A stretch of 60,036 nt of DNA from Labilithrix sp. (GTDB lineage Bacteria; Myxococcota_A; Polyangia; Polyangiales; Polyangiaceae). The notes beneath the pieces were generated by a model that saw only the letters and a program-made list of their open reading frames with translations, ran no database searches and had not been told where the DNA came from. This document shows positions 9,810 through 18,410 of the stretch, piece by piece. Position 1 is the first letter of the stretch; each line of letters opens with the position of its first letter. Location: contig JAHBWD010000055.1 in the NCBI GenBank assembly GCA_019637175.1, positions 1 to 60,036 on the forward strand. The letters are read 5' to 3'. The position numbers were made by a program, and so were the translations under genes.

Positions 9810-10313
9810 TCAGTCTCCGAGATCGTAGTCGGGCTCTGCCGGCGCGAGCGACGCGCGCGTGAGCTCGGGGTGCGTCGTCAGGGCGCGGACGCAGCGGTTG
9901 TAGTGGAGGATGGGCGCGGGCTCGTCTTTGGGCCCGAGCTCGGCGGCCTTCTCGAAGCGCTGCATCGCCTCTTCGAACGCGTGGATCGCGTTGTGCGCGC
10001 GGCCGGCGTCGATCTGCGCCTTGGCGAAGCGCTCCCACGCGATCGCGACGTAGTAGGTGCGCTCGTAGTCGGTGGGGAGCTTCTCGAACGCCGCGCACGC
10101 CTCGTCGAAGAGCGTCATCCACGCCGCGGGGAAGCGATCGGTGAGCGCGAGGCCGAGCGTGCGCCACGCGTCGACGTTGCCGGGCGCGACGTCGAGCACG
10201 TCGCGGCAGATGCTCTCGGCCTCCTCGGGCTGGTTCAGATCGCGATAGTGCCGCGCGAGCGCGACCGCCGCGTCGAGGTTCCGCTCGCCCAGCTTCTTCA
10301 GCTCCCAGGCCAT
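9810..10313 (-). CDS. Tetratricopeptide-repeat protein
   Basis: A 167-residue, all-helical soluble protein with TPR-like repeats: EAESICRDVLDVAPGNVDAW is a near-canonical TPR helix pair (about residues 31-50), and FEEAMQRFEKAAELGP another (about 116-131). No signal peptide. Such proteins are usually scaffolds for protein contacts; the partner may be the lipoprotein encoded one base downstream. A -35/-10 pair upstream would place the transcript start within a base or two of the ATG, and no Shine-Dalgarno sequence precedes it. Confidence 0.85.
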   Translation of the reverse strand: MAWELKKLGERNLDAAVALARHYRDLNQPEEAESICRDVLDVAPGNVDAWRTLGLALTDRFPAAWMTLFDEACAAFEKLPTDYERTYYVAIAWERFAKAQIDAGRAHNAIHAFEEAMQRFEKAAELGPKDEPAPILHYNRCVRALTTHPELTRASLAPAEPDYDLGD

Positions 10314-10321
10314 CGACGCTT

Positions 10322-10350
10322 CTTATCACAGGCGCGCCGCGCCGCCCCAA
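10322..10350 (-). promoter_or_regulatory. Sigma-70-like promoter of the TPR-lipoprotein pair
   Basis: Read on the minus strand: TTGGGG (10350-10345), a 17-bp spacer, then GATAAG (10327-10322), eight bases before the ATG at 10313. The expected transcription start would be at or immediately before the start codon, giving a leaderless message. Judged by eye only. Confidence 0.45.
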
Positions 10351-10387
10351 GCGGAGCTTGGGGTCTTCGACGACCCGTGCCTCTACA

Positions 10388-10725
10388 TCACCGCGTGTCG
10401 CGATCTCGAATCATGTCGACGTGAATCGTTCCCTCGGCGTCCAGGTGGAAGAGGACGACGTGAGCCGGAAGGTACAGGCCGAGTGTGCCGGCTCCGTCCA
10501 GCATCCGCCGGACGAATCCGCGCCGCGCCGTCGACATTTCTTCGACGGCTGCGAAGATTCGTTCAGCCAAACGATCCGCGCCAGCGGCTCCTCCGAAGGA
10601 GGTGCGGCTCGAAGCCACCCGGCGACCTCGTCGGCGACGAGCTCGAGCTCCGTTCCGTCCGGCAAGTCGGTTGCTTCGTCGACGACGAGTCGGCCATTCC
10701 GAACGCGGGCGCGCACGGTGATCAT
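10388..10725 (-). pseudogene. Decayed or frame-overlapping antitoxin/ParE-like toxin locus
   Basis: The first frame (10725 down to 10411, 104 codons) begins MITVRARVRNGRLVVDEATD followed by LPDGTELELV, like short AF2212/VapB-type antitoxins, but loses sense after about 50 residues (KKCRRRGADS). A second frame (GTG 10618 down to 10388, 76 codons) then reads LAERIFAAVEEM and HVVLFHLDAEGTIHVDMIRD, which fits the C-terminal half of RelE/ParE-type toxins. The N-terminal part of a toxin is absent. The best reading is an antitoxin gene joined to a toxin remnant by deletion or frameshift. Two short overlapping functional genes remain possible. Confidence 0.4.
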
Positions 10726-10774
10726 CGACGAATGAGCGGCGAATCGTCGCTGCGAGGCCGAGCCACGCTGCGTC

Positions 10775-11617
10775 TCACTCCTCGGCGTCGGCGGATTCTT
10801 TCTTCTTCTCGGTCTTCTTGCCCGCCTTCGCCTTCGGCGGATCGCTCGGGAGAACCGGCAGGCTCTTCTTGTGCTTCGGCGGGAAGACCTTGCGCCAGAT
10901 CGCCTTGAGCGGATCGTAGAAGTCGTCGGCGACGCGCTCCTTCAGCGGGATGATCCCGTTGTCGGTGATCACGATGTGCTCGGGGCACACCTCGGTGCAG
11001 CAGCGCGTGATGTTGCAGTAGCCGATGCCCATCTGATCTTTCATCATCGGGCGCCGATCGATCGTGTCGAGCGGGTGCATGTCGAGCGTCGCCAGGTGGA
11101 TCATGAACCTGGGGCCGGCGAACTCCTCGAGCTTGTGGTGATCGCGGAGGACGTGACACACGTCCTGACAGAGGAAGCACTCGATGCACTTCCGGAACTC
11201 CTGGATGCGATCGATGTCTTCCTGCTGCATCCGCCACGTGCCGTCGGCCTCCTTCGGGCGCGGCTTGAACGGCGGGATCTTCTTGGCGACGCGGAAGTTG
11301 TTCGAAACGTCGGTGACGAGATCCTTCACGAGCGGGAACGTCTTGAGCGGCGTGACCGTGATCGGCTCGCCCGGCTCGAAGGCCGTCATGCGCGTCATGC
11401 ACAGGAGCTTCGGCTTGCCGTTGATCTCGGCGCTGCACGATCCGCAGCGGCCCGCCTTGCAGTTCCATCGCACCGCGAGATCGTTGGCCTGCTTGGCCTG
11501 AACCTCGTGGATCGCGTCGAGGACGACCATGCCGGGGTACGTCTCGACGTCGTACGACTCGAACTTGCCGCCTTCCTGGTTGCCTCTCCAGATGCGGAGC
11601 GTCGCCTTGTCGCCCAT
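10775..11617 (-). CDS. sdhB: Succinate dehydrogenase iron-sulfur subunit
   Basis: A 280-residue electron-transfer subunit linking the flavoprotein to the membrane anchor. ATG 11617 is chosen; it begins MGDKATLRIWRGN, and longer frames are shadows of sdhA. The N-terminal ferredoxin domain carries the [2Fe-2S] ligands in CKAGRCGSC plus a downstream Cys; the C-terminal domain carries CIECFLCQDVC and CNITRCCTEVCPEH for the [4Fe-4S] and [3Fe-4S] clusters. A Lys/Glu-rich tail (KKTEKKKESADAEE) extends the C-terminus and is unusual. It is third in the sdhCAB operon, with two bases separating it from the sdhA stop. Takes part in the TCA cycle and respiratory chain. Confidence 0.96.
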   Translation of the reverse strand: MGDKATLRIWRGNQEGGKFESYDVETYPGMVVLDAIHEVQAKQANDLAVRWNCKAGRCGSCSAEINGKPKLLCMTRMTAFEPGEPITVTPLKTFPLVKDLVTDVSNNFRVAKKIPPFKPRPKEADGTWRMQQEDIDRIQEFRKCIECFLCQDVCHVLRDHHKLEEFAGPRFMIHLATLDMHPLDTIDRRPMMKDQMGIGYCNITRCCTEVCPEHIVITDNGIIPLKERVADDFYDPLKAIWRKVFPPKHKKSLPVLPSDPPKAKAGKKTEKKKESADAEE

Positions 11618-11619
11618 GG

Positions 11620-13434
11620 CTACTTGTCCTCCTCCAGCACCTTCTTGATCTCTTCGGGAACGTCGGGGAGCGGCACGGCCTCGAGCTCCATGCCGTTGCC
11701 GCCCTCGCGGCAGACGTGGTTCACCTTCGCGAAGCTGTCGATCATCTCGGGGTAGTCGTCGCGCGCGTGGCCGCCGCGGCTCTCCTTGCGGGCGAGCGCG
11801 CTCTTGGCCATCGCCTCGGAGACGATGAGCATGTTCCGGAGGTCGATGCACTCGTGCCAGCCGGTGTTGTAGTGCCGGTTGCCCGAGATCTTCACGCGGC
11901 TCGCCGCCTCCTTCAGGCGCTCGAGCTCCTTCAGGCCCTTCGTGAGATCTTCCTCGTTGCGCATGATGCCGACGTGCGTCTGCATCACGTTCATGAGGTC
12001 TTCGTGGATCGCGAACGGGTTCGTGCCCTCTTCGCGGTTGAACGGCTCGAGCGCTTCTTTGGCGTACGTCTCGACCTGCGCCGCGTCGACCGACTTGGCG
12101 CCCGTCGCCTTCGCGAACTTGGCGGCGTGCAGGCCCGCGATGCGCCCGAACACGAGGAGGTCGGAGAGCGAGTTGCCGCCGAGCCGGTTGCTTCCGTGCA
12201 TGCCGCCGGCGCACTCGCCCGCGGCGAAGAGGCCCTTCACGCGCGTCTCCTGCGTGTCGGGATCGACGCGGATGCCGCCCATCGTGTAGTGCGCGGTCGG
12301 CCCGACCTCCATCGGCTCCTTGGTGATGTCGACGTCGCCGAGCTGGATGAACTGGTGGTACATCGCCGGCAGCTTCTTCTTGATGTCTTCCGGCGTGCGG
12401 CGCGAGTGGATGTCGAGGAAGACGCCGCCGTGCGGCGATCCGCGCCCGGCCTTGACCTCGCTGTGGATCGCGCGCGCGACGATGTCGCGCGGGAGCAGAT
12501 CCGGCGTGCGCTTCGCCTTCGACGTGACGCCCGACGTCGACTCCTTGAGCCAGCGATCGGCCTCCTCCTCGCTGTCCGCCGTCTCGTTGGCGTAGAGCTT
12601 GGGGATGTAGTCGAACATGATCCGCTTGCCGTCTTTGTTGCGGAGCGTGCCGCCCTCGCCGCGGACGCCTTCGGTGATGAGCGTGCCGCGCACGCTCGGC
12701 GGCCAGACCATGCCCGTCGGGTGGAACTGCATGAACTCGGAGTCGAGCAGCTCGGCGCCGAGGAGGTACGCGAGGCCCTGGCCGTCGCCGGTGCACTCCC
12801 ACGAGTTCGAGTTGATCTTGAACGCGCGCCCGATGCCGCCGGTCGCGAGGACGATCGCCTTCGACTCGAACATCACGAACTTGCCGTGCTCGCGCCAGTA
12901 GCCGAAGGCGCCGCACACCCTGTCCTTGTCGCCGAGCAGGCGCGTGATCGTGCACTCCATGTACACGGTGATCCCGAGGTGGATGCCGTGCTGCTGGAGC
13001 GTGCGGATCATCTCGAGGCCGGTGCGGTCGCCGACGTGCGCGAGGCGCGGATACTTGTGGCCGCCGAAGTTGCGCTGGAGGATGCGCCCGTCTTTCGTGC
13101 GGTCGAAGAGCGCGCCCCACTCCTCGAGCTCGTTGACGCGATCGGGCGCCTCCATCGCGTGGAGCTGCGCCATGCGCCACTGATTGAGGTAGCGGCCGCC
13201 CTTCATCGTGTCGCGGAAGTGGACCTTCCAGTTGTCTTTGGGCTCGACGTTGCCGAGCGCCGCGGCGACGCCGCCTTCGGCCATGACCGTGTGCGCCTTG
13301 CCGAGGAGCGACTTGCAGACGAGGCCGACGGACACGCCCATCGCGCTCGCTTCGATCGCGGCGCGCAGGCCCGCGCCGCCCGCGCCGATCACGATGACGT
13401 CATGCGAATGCGTTTCGTACTTGGTATCAGCCAT
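11620..13434 (-). CDS. sdhA: Succinate dehydrogenase flavoprotein subunit
   Basis: A 604-residue catalytic subunit oxidising succinate to fumarate. The N-terminal FAD-binding motif is VIVIGAGGAGLRAAIEAS. AHTVMAEGGVAAALGN contains the His expected to bind FAD covalently. QFHPTG, TEGVRGEGG and GSNRLGGNSLSDLLVFGR are conserved active-site and FAD-contact segments. The length fits the family. It is the middle gene of the operon: 12 bases after sdhC and two before sdhB. Located on the cytoplasmic face of the inner membrane. Confidence 0.97.
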   Translation of the reverse strand: MADTKYETHSHDVIVIGAGGAGLRAAIEASAMGVSVGLVCKSLLGKAHTVMAEGGVAAALGNVEPKDNWKVHFRDTMKGGRYLNQWRMAQLHAMEAPDRVNELEEWGALFDRTKDGRILQRNFGGHKYPRLAHVGDRTGLEMIRTLQQHGIHLGITVYMECTITRLLGDKDRVCGAFGYWREHGKFVMFESKAIVLATGGIGRAFKINSNSWECTGDGQGLAYLLGAELLDSEFMQFHPTGMVWPPSVRGTLITEGVRGEGGTLRNKDGKRIMFDYIPKLYANETADSEEEADRWLKESTSGVTSKAKRTPDLLPRDIVARAIHSEVKAGRGSPHGGVFLDIHSRRTPEDIKKKLPAMYHQFIQLGDVDITKEPMEVGPTAHYTMGGIRVDPDTQETRVKGLFAAGECAGGMHGSNRLGGNSLSDLLVFGRIAGLHAAKFAKATGAKSVDAAQVETYAKEALEPFNREEGTNPFAIHEDLMNVMQTHVGIMRNEEDLTKGLKELERLKEAASRVKISGNRHYNTGWHECIDLRNMLIVSEAMAKSALARKESRGGHARDDYPEMIDSFAKVNHVCREGGNGMELEAVPLPDVPEEIKKVLEEDK

Positions 13435-13446
13435 GATCTCTCTCGC

Positions 13447-14208
13447 TCACATCAAGCGGATGTCCGCGATCGCGCCGACGGCGACCGAGCGGATGTAGAG
13501 GTCGCAGAGCGCGACGCCGAAGAGGCTCACCCACGCGAACGCCATGTGGTTGATGTTCAGCTTCGACACCCAGCCCCAGAGGCGGTGGCGGAGCTGGCCG
13601 AACGGCGCCTCGGAGTAGCTGTTCACGTTGCCGCCGACGAGGTGACGGAACGAGTGGCAAGAGAACGTGTAGAGCGAGAGGAACGTGCAGTTCGCCATGA
13701 TGACGAGCGAACCGACGCCGAGGTGGAACTTGCCTTCGTAGGAGAGCGACTTGATGAAGTCGTGCCAGAGGAAGACGAGGAAGAGCAGCGCGAAGTAGAG
13801 CGCGTAGCGGTGCAGGTTCTGGAAGATGAGGAGCTTCTTCTCGCCGTTGTAGTTGCCGGGCGATCGCGCGCCGACCGCGCACGCCGGCGGCGTCATCGCG
13901 AACGAGCGGTAGTAGGCCTTGCGGTAGTAGTAACAGGTGAAGCGGAACAGGCCCGGAAACGGGAGGATCAGGATCGCCGGCGTGATCAGCGGGATGCCGA
14001 GATCCTTCGTTTCGAAGTACGGCGACGCCAGCGGCGAGAGGTAGGGCCCCGCCATGTAGTGGGTGCCCTCGAACGCCCTGAAGGTCGCGTAAACGACGAA
14101 GCTCGTGAGCACGATGAAGGTGACGAGCGGACCCGCCCACCAGTTGTCCTTGCGCAGCGTCTGGCCGAGGCCATCGACGACCGGCAAGCGCACGACCTTG
14201 TTCGCCAT
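13447..14208 (-). CDS. sdhC: Succinate dehydrogenase membrane anchor (cytochrome b-type) subunit
   Basis: A 253-residue membrane protein with about five hydrophobic helices (e.g. PLVTFIVLTSFVVYATF, ALYFALLFLVFLWHDF, GVGSLVIMANCTFLSLY). Several His residues in or near helices (HRYALYF, WHDF, CHSFRH, INHMAF) could ligate heme. A single large anchor rather than separate SdhC and SdhD is typical of the non-E. coli sdhCAB arrangement. The start ATG 14208 follows a good ribosome-binding site (GAGGAG). First gene of the operon. Heme number and quinone type cannot be read from sequence. Confidence 0.85.
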   Translation of the reverse strand: MANKVVRLPVVDGLGQTLRKDNWWAGPLVTFIVLTSFVVYATFRAFEGTHYMAGPYLSPLASPYFETKDLGIPLITPAILILPFPGLFRFTCYYYRKAYYRSFAMTPPACAVGARSPGNYNGEKKLLIFQNLHRYALYFALLFLVFLWHDFIKSLSYEGKFHLGVGSLVIMANCTFLSLYTFSCHSFRHLVGGNVNSYSEAPFGQLRHRLWGWVSKLNINHMAFAWVSLFGVALCDLYIRSVAVGAIADIRLM

Positions 14209-14295
14209 TGTCGCTCCTCGCCCGAGGTTACGGGCACGGTGAGCGCTTCTAGCCCCAAGGTGCCAGCGGATGCAAGCGAACGATTTTCGGGCGTT

Positions 14296-15729
14296 TCAGC
14301 GGGTGTCGACGGTCATGGGAACGGGCGCGGTGGCGGCGAGCTCCACCTCGAGCGCCTGCCCGCCTTCCGTGTCGGTCCAGCGGCCGTCGGCGAAGCGCTT
14401 CGCCCAGAGCTTTCCGTCGGTCGTCGCGACGAGCATCACCGTCTCGCCGGGGATCGGTGAGAAGGGAAGGAAGCTCGCCTTCGCGGGCAGGGCCGGCATC
14501 GCGACCACGTCGGTCTCGAGCTTCCAGCTTCCGCCCCACGAGGCCCACCGGAAGCCGGAGCTGTCGCGGTGATACGCGGCGAGCGCGCTCGAGGGGCCCG
14601 ACCAGGCGACGGCGACCGGAGCGCTCCCGAGGCGCATTCCGAAGGAGGTCGTGATGTCGGTGTCGAGCGTCGCGCCGTTCGGATCCCACGCGGCGCCGCC
14701 CCAGACGTCGACGCGAAAGTCGTCGCAGCTCCCGCCGCCGCAGACCGACTCGAGATACGAGAGCGCGACGCGATCGCTCGAGGGATCGGGCGCGAGGGCG
14801 ACGACGGCGCCGGGGATGCCGGCGGTCTCCGGCACGAGCTTCGCGGGCGGGTAGCTCGACGTGCCCGCGCTCGCCGTCGTGAATCGAACGCCGGTGTTGG
14901 GGGCCGCCTCGAAGCCCCACACGATGAGGGCGTCGCCGCTCTTCTGCTCGTACGCGACGGAGAAGGCCTTGAAGTCGAGGTTGAAGATCTTGTCTTCGAG
15001 CTTGTCGGCGGGCGAAAATCGACCGTCGTCCCATCGCGAGGCGAACACGTCGTCGAAGTCGTCGGCGATCACCATCGTGAGGTCGTTGCTCGTCGGGCTC
15101 GAGGCGAGCTCGAGCCAATGAATCGGCCCGGCGGGCGACGAAGGGAAGGCGGCCGACTCGGCGGACCACGTGCTGCCCTCGCGCACGCGAAAGCGCACGT
15201 TGCCGTCGGTGCCGCCCCAAGCGACGACGGCGCGCCCGCTCTTGCTCTCGAAGGCGATGTCGAAGGGCCGGCGCTGGACCTTGGTGGTGAAGCCCGTGGC
15301 GTCGAACGCCGCGGTCCACGTGGAGCCGATCAGGTCGTAGACGGTGAGCTTGCTCACGACCCCGACCGAAGACATGACGCCGAGGACCTGCGCGCCCTGA
15401 CCGCGTCGCGCGAGGACCCAGCGGGGGACCGAGCCCGCGGGGACCGACGGTCCGTCCACCGCGGGCGACCACGACGCTGCGGAGGTCGCGCCGAGCCAAC
15501 GACGCGTTCGGATCACGCCGGAGCTCGTCGCGTAGGCGATGACCGGGCCCTCGTTCGGTCCGCCGTCCGTCGTCGCGTCCGAAGAAGTCGAGTCGCTCGG
15601 AGCGTCGGCTGTCTCCGAAGCCGCGTCGCTCGCGTCGGGGGTCGACAGCCCGTCGAGCGACACGAGGAGGCTGCACCCCGAGACGCACGCCAGCGCCGCC
15701 GCCGCTCCTGCAACTCTTCCGCGCCCCAT
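14296..15729 (-). CDS. Large predicted lipoprotein, beta-propeller-like
   Basis: A 477-residue protein with signal peptide and lipobox VSGC (Cys about 19), then an acidic Ser/Asp/Thr-rich linker (about 30-55) typical of myxobacterial surface lipoproteins. The rest has repeated blade-like stretches such as VVAWGGTDGNVRFRVREG and LIVWGFEAAPNTGVRF, suggesting a beta-propeller. No catalytic motif seen. A -10-like TACGCT lies seven bases before the ATG, again compatible with a leaderless transcript. It is separated by 87 bp from sdhC and divergent from gcdH. Confidence 0.75.
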   Translation of the reverse strand: MGRGRVAGAAAALACVSGCSLLVSLDGLSTPDASDAASETADAPSDSTSSDATTDGGPNEGPVIAYATSSGVIRTRRWLGATSAASWSPAVDGPSVPAGSVPRWVLARRGQGAQVLGVMSSVGVVSKLTVYDLIGSTWTAAFDATGFTTKVQRRPFDIAFESKSGRAVVAWGGTDGNVRFRVREGSTWSAESAAFPSSPAGPIHWLELASSPTSNDLTMVIADDFDDVFASRWDDGRFSPADKLEDKIFNLDFKAFSVAYEQKSGDALIVWGFEAAPNTGVRFTTASAGTSSYPPAKLVPETAGIPGAVVALAPDPSSDRVALSYLESVCGGGSCDDFRVDVWGGAAWDPNGATLDTDITTSFGMRLGSAPVAVAWSGPSSALAAYHRDSSGFRWASWGGSWKLETDVVAMPALPAKASFLPFSPIPGETVMLVATTDGKLWAKRFADGRWTDTEGGQALEVELAATAPVPMTVDTR

Positions 15730-15781
15730 CGCTTCGAGCGTACACCAGCGTTTGCCCGGATTGCCTCAGCTTGGCCGGCCT

Positions 15782-15810
15782 TTTGCGGCCGTGACGATCC
15801 GTGCTACGTC
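15782..15810 (+). promoter_or_regulatory. Candidate promoter of the glutaryl-CoA dehydrogenase gene
   Basis: TTTGCG (15782-15787), a 17-bp spacer and TACGTC (15805-15810), followed by nine bases and the ATG at 15820. The boxes match consensus only partly, but the geometry is the same leaderless spacing seen at other genes here. Confidence 0.3.
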
Positions 15811-15819
15811 CGCCGCGCG

Positions 15820-16983
15820 ATGCCCGACTTCTTCGACCTTTCCCGCCACTTCAGCGCCGAGGAGCGCGCCATCCAGTCGACGGTCCGCGCGTTCGTCGAC
15901 GCTCGCGTGATGCCCGTCGTCGGCGACTGCTTCGAGAAGGGCACGTTCCCGAAGGAGCTCATTCCCGAGATCGCGAAGCTCGGCCTGCTAGGGTGTAACC
16001 TCCAGGGCTACGGGTGCGCCGGCCTGAGCGAGATCGGCTACGGGCTCGCGATGCAGGAGCTCGAGCGCGGCGACTCGGGGATCCGGAGCTTCGCGAGCGT
16101 GCAGGGCAGCCTCGTCATGTACCCGATCCACGCGTTCGGATCGGACGCCCAGAAGGAGCGCTACCTCCCCAAGATGGCGAAGGGCGAGATCATCGGCTGC
16201 TTCGGCCTGACCGAGCCCGATCACGGATCGAACCCGTCGGGCATGCGCACGACGGCGATCGACGACGGCGACAGCTGGGTGCTCAACGGAACGAAGCGCT
16301 GGATCACGAACGGCAACCTCGCAGAGGTCGCGCTCGTCTGGGCGAAGGTCGGCGGCGTCGACGGCGTCGTGCACGGCTTCCTCGTGCCCACGGGCGCGAA
16401 GGGCTTCGAGGCGCGCGAGATCCACAAGAAGATGAGCCTCCGCGCGAGCGTGACGAGCGAGCTGATCCTCGAAGACGTGCGCGTGCCGAAGGACGCGATC
16501 CTCCCCGGCGTGAAGGGGATGAAGGGGCCGCTCTCGTGCCTCACCGCGGCGCGCTTCGGGATCGCGTGGGGCGTCATCGGCGCCGCGCAGGCGTGCTTCG
16601 ACAGCGCGCTCGACTACGCGAAGAACCGCGTGCAGTTCGCGGGCAAGCCGATCGCGTCGCACCAGATCGTCCAGGCGAAGTTCGCCGAGATGCTCACGCA
16701 GATCACGTCGAGCCAGCTCATGGTGCTCGAGGCCTCGCGCCTCAAGGCCTCGGGGCTCCTCCGCCCGCCGCACGTCAGCATGATCAAGCGGCACAACGTG
16801 CGCGCCGCGCTCGAGATCGCGCGCACCTGCCGCGACATCCTCGGCGGCAACGGCATCACGCTCGAGTATCCGGTGATGCGTCACATGTGCAACCTCGAGA
16901 CGGTCTACACGTACGAGGGCACGCACGACATCCACACGCTCATCCTCGGGCAAGACGTCACGGGCATCGCCGCCTACGAGTGA
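15820..16983 (+). CDS. gcdH: Glutaryl-CoA dehydrogenase (acyl-CoA dehydrogenase family)
   Basis: A 387-residue flavoenzyme expected to oxidise and decarboxylate glutaryl-CoA to crotonyl-CoA in lysine/tryptophan breakdown. ATG 15820 (MPDFFDLSRHFSAEE) is used; the frame upstream is noise opposite the lipoprotein gene. GIRSFASVQGSLVMYPI matches the glutaryl-CoA dehydrogenase block, and its Arg aligns with the one that binds the glutaryl carboxylate in the human enzyme. GCFGLTEPDHGSNPSGM and YEGTHDIHTLILG, with the catalytic Glu, are also characteristic. I separate it from generic acyl-CoA dehydrogenases on these motifs. It is monocistronic and convergent with trmL, eight bases apart. Confidence 0.9.
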   Translation: MPDFFDLSRHFSAEERAIQSTVRAFVDARVMPVVGDCFEKGTFPKELIPEIAKLGLLGCNLQGYGCAGLSEIGYGLAMQELERGDSGIRSFASVQGSLVMYPIHAFGSDAQKERYLPKMAKGEIIGCFGLTEPDHGSNPSGMRTTAIDDGDSWVLNGTKRWITNGNLAEVALVWAKVGGVDGVVHGFLVPTGAKGFEAREIHKKMSLRASVTSELILEDVRVPKDAILPGVKGMKGPLSCLTAARFGIAWGVIGAAQACFDSALDYAKNRVQFAGKPIASHQIVQAKFAEMLTQITSSQLMVLEASRLKASGLLRPPHVSMIKRHNVRAALEIARTCRDILGGNGITLEYPVMRHMCNLETVYTYEGTHDIHTLILGQDVTGIAAYE

Positions 16984-16990
16984 CGGCCGA

Positions 16991-17527
16991 TCAGCCTACG
17001 AACGTCGCGTCGAGCGCGCCGCATTGGCGGAGCGCGTCCCACAGCGCGATGCCTGCGGCGTTCGCCAGGTTGAGCGAGCGCACCGCGCCGATCGTGGGGA
17101 TGCCGACGACGCGATCTTTGTATTGTGCAAGCAGCTCGTCCGGCAGGCCCACGCTCTCTTTGCCGAAGACGAGCGCGTCGCCGGGGGCGATCTTCGCGTC
17201 GAGGTAGCTCTTCTCGGCCACTGCGCTGAAGAGGTGCAGGCGCCCCGGCGGAGCCTCTCGATCGAACGCGTGGAGAAAGTGCGCGAAATCGAGGTGGCGC
17301 CTCACGTCGACGAGGTGCCAATAGTCGACCCCGGCGCGGCGCACGCTGTGCTCGTCGATGCGGAAGCCGAGCGGCCCCACGAGGTGGAGCGGCGAGCCCG
17401 CCGCGGCGCAGAGGCGCGCGACGTTGCCCGTGTTCGGCGGGATCTCGGGCTCGACGAGGACGACGTGGATCGGCCGCGAGAGGGCCGGCGCGCGGAGGCG
17501 CGGCGTGCTGTTCGACGTGCGAGGCAT
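16991..17527 (-). CDS. trmL: tRNA (cytidine/uridine-34-2'-O)-methyltransferase, SpoU family
   Basis: A 178-residue SPOUT methyltransferase that 2'-O-methylates the wobble base of certain leucine tRNAs. All three SpoU/TrmL motifs are visible: EPEIPPNTGNVARLCAA, LVFGKESVGLP, and IPTIGAVRSLNLANAAGIAL. Length matches TrmL (about 155-180), with no extra RNA-binding domain. Start ATG 17527 leaves a short Arg/Pro-rich leader before the first strand; a downstream start is possible but would sit inside the fold. Confidence 0.92.
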   Translation of the reverse strand: MPRTSNSTPRLRAPALSRPIHVVLVEPEIPPNTGNVARLCAAAGSPLHLVGPLGFRIDEHSVRRAGVDYWHLVDVRRHLDFAHFLHAFDREAPPGRLHLFSAVAEKSYLDAKIAPGDALVFGKESVGLPDELLAQYKDRVVGIPTIGAVRSLNLANAAGIALWDALRQCGALDATFVG

Positions 17528-17590
17528 TGTTTTGCGGGCGCCCGCCGAGCAGAGTAGCCTTTGTCGTTGGACTTGGCGCGGGAGGCGACC

Positions 17591-18358
17591 GTGAAGGCAG
17601 CTCCTCTGATGGCTTCTTGGACGCTGATCGGCGCATCCGCCGTCGTCGCGTTCTCGTGCGGCGGGGCGAACGAGACGGACCTCTTCTCGAGCGCGCCCCC
17701 CAAAGGATCGAGCGGAACGAGCGGCAGCAGCGGCAGCAGTGGATCGAGCGGTGCCAGCGGCACGAGTGGAACGAGCGGCACCAGCGGCACGAGTGGAACG
17801 AGCGGCAGCAGCGGCACGAGCGGTACCAGCGGCACGAGCGGAACGAGCGGCACCAGCGGCACCAGCGGTACGAGCGGATCGAGCGGCGCGGTCACGTGCG
17901 CGACGGCCGATCCCACCTCGGCGTGCAAGTCCGACGAGTACTGCAAGGCCGCCGGCTGCGCCGCCTCCGGCACATGCACGAAGATGCCGGCGATCAGCAT
18001 GATCGCGCAGCCGACGTGCGGCTGCGACAACGTCACGTACTGGAACGAGAGCGTCGCCGCGAGCTTCGGCGTCAACGTCCAGGGCGCGACCGGGGTGTGC
18101 AACGCGCTCACGTCCGCGAAGTGCGGCGGCGTCTTCGCGACCGAGTGCAAGGAAAAGCAGCGGTGCGCCCTCGAGCGGCCGACGCAGGCGGTGTGCGCCG
18201 TCCCTTCGCCGACGGGGACGTGCTGGGGCCTGCCGCCGACCTGCCCGGCCGCCGCCGGCAAGTACACCCAGTGCGAGAACGGCGGGGAGGCGTGCATCAA
18301 CCCCTGCGAAGCGATCGAGGACGAGAAGCCTTTCTTCTTCCAGAGCTCCTGCCCGTGA
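17591..18358 (+). CDS. Lipoprotein with Gly-Ser-Thr repeat linker and Kazal-like segment
   Basis: A 255-residue predicted lipoprotein. GTG 17591 is chosen because GGGAGG lies seven bases upstream and the resulting signal peptide ends in a lipobox-like AFSC. Residues about 38-98 are a nearly pure run of the tripeptide Ser-Gly-Thr/Ser, presumably a flexible spacer holding the domain off the membrane. The mature domain is Cys-rich; PTCGCDNVTYWNESVAASFG resembles Kazal-type inhibitor signatures found in many myxobacterial surface proteins, though inhibition is unproven. TTGCGG-N17-TAGCCT (17532-17560) upstream could be the promoter. Confidence 0.75.
   Translation: MKAAPLMASWTLIGASAVVAFSCGGANETDLFSSAPPKGSSGTSGSSGSSGSSGASGTSGTSGTSGTSGTSGSSGTSGTSGTSGTSGTSGTSGTSGSSGAVTCATADPTSACKSDEYCKAAGCAASGTCTKMPAISMIAQPTCGCDNVTYWNESVAASFGVNVQGATGVCNALTSAKCGGVFATECKEKQRCALERPTQAVCAVPSPTGTCWGLPPTCPAAAGKYTQCENGGEACINPCEAIEDEKPFFFQSSCP
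17705..17886 (+). repeat. 9-bp in-frame tandem repeat (Ser-Gly-Thr/Ser codons)
   Basis: About 20 imperfect copies of a 9-base unit of the type GGC-ACG-AGC within the lipoprotein gene. Variation is mainly at third positions and between Thr and Ser codons. Such tracts are prone to copy-number change by slippage. Confidence 0.85.
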
Positions 18359-18372
18359 GCCGGGATGCGTCC

Positions 18373-18402
18373 TTGACGGCCCTTCGTCGAGACACGTAGC
18401 CT
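18373..18402 (+). promoter_or_regulatory. Sigma-70-like promoter of the barrel/P460 gene pair
   Basis: TTGACG (18373-18378), an 18-bp spacer and TAGCCT (18397-18402), then eight bases to the GTG at 18411. The predicted transcript would start at or just before the start codon. CGGAGG lies in this gap but would then be outside or at the extreme end of the message. Confidence 0.5.
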
Positions 18403-18410
18403 CGGAGGTC

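Noticed and set aside
11716..14460. 914-codon plus-strand frame opposite sdhA and sdhC
   Set aside because: Antisense to the sdh operon; composition is Arg/Asp/Val/Ala-rich, with no motifs.
17705..17886. Possible CRISPR array
   Set aside because: The repeats are contiguous 9-bp codon units without spacers, in frame within a protein gene.
17302..18300. Minus-strand frame with a striking LVPLVPLVPL repeat
   Set aside because: It is the antisense reading of the Ser-Gly-Thr codon tract; the plus-strand lipoprotein has a signal peptide, RBS and Cys-rich domain.
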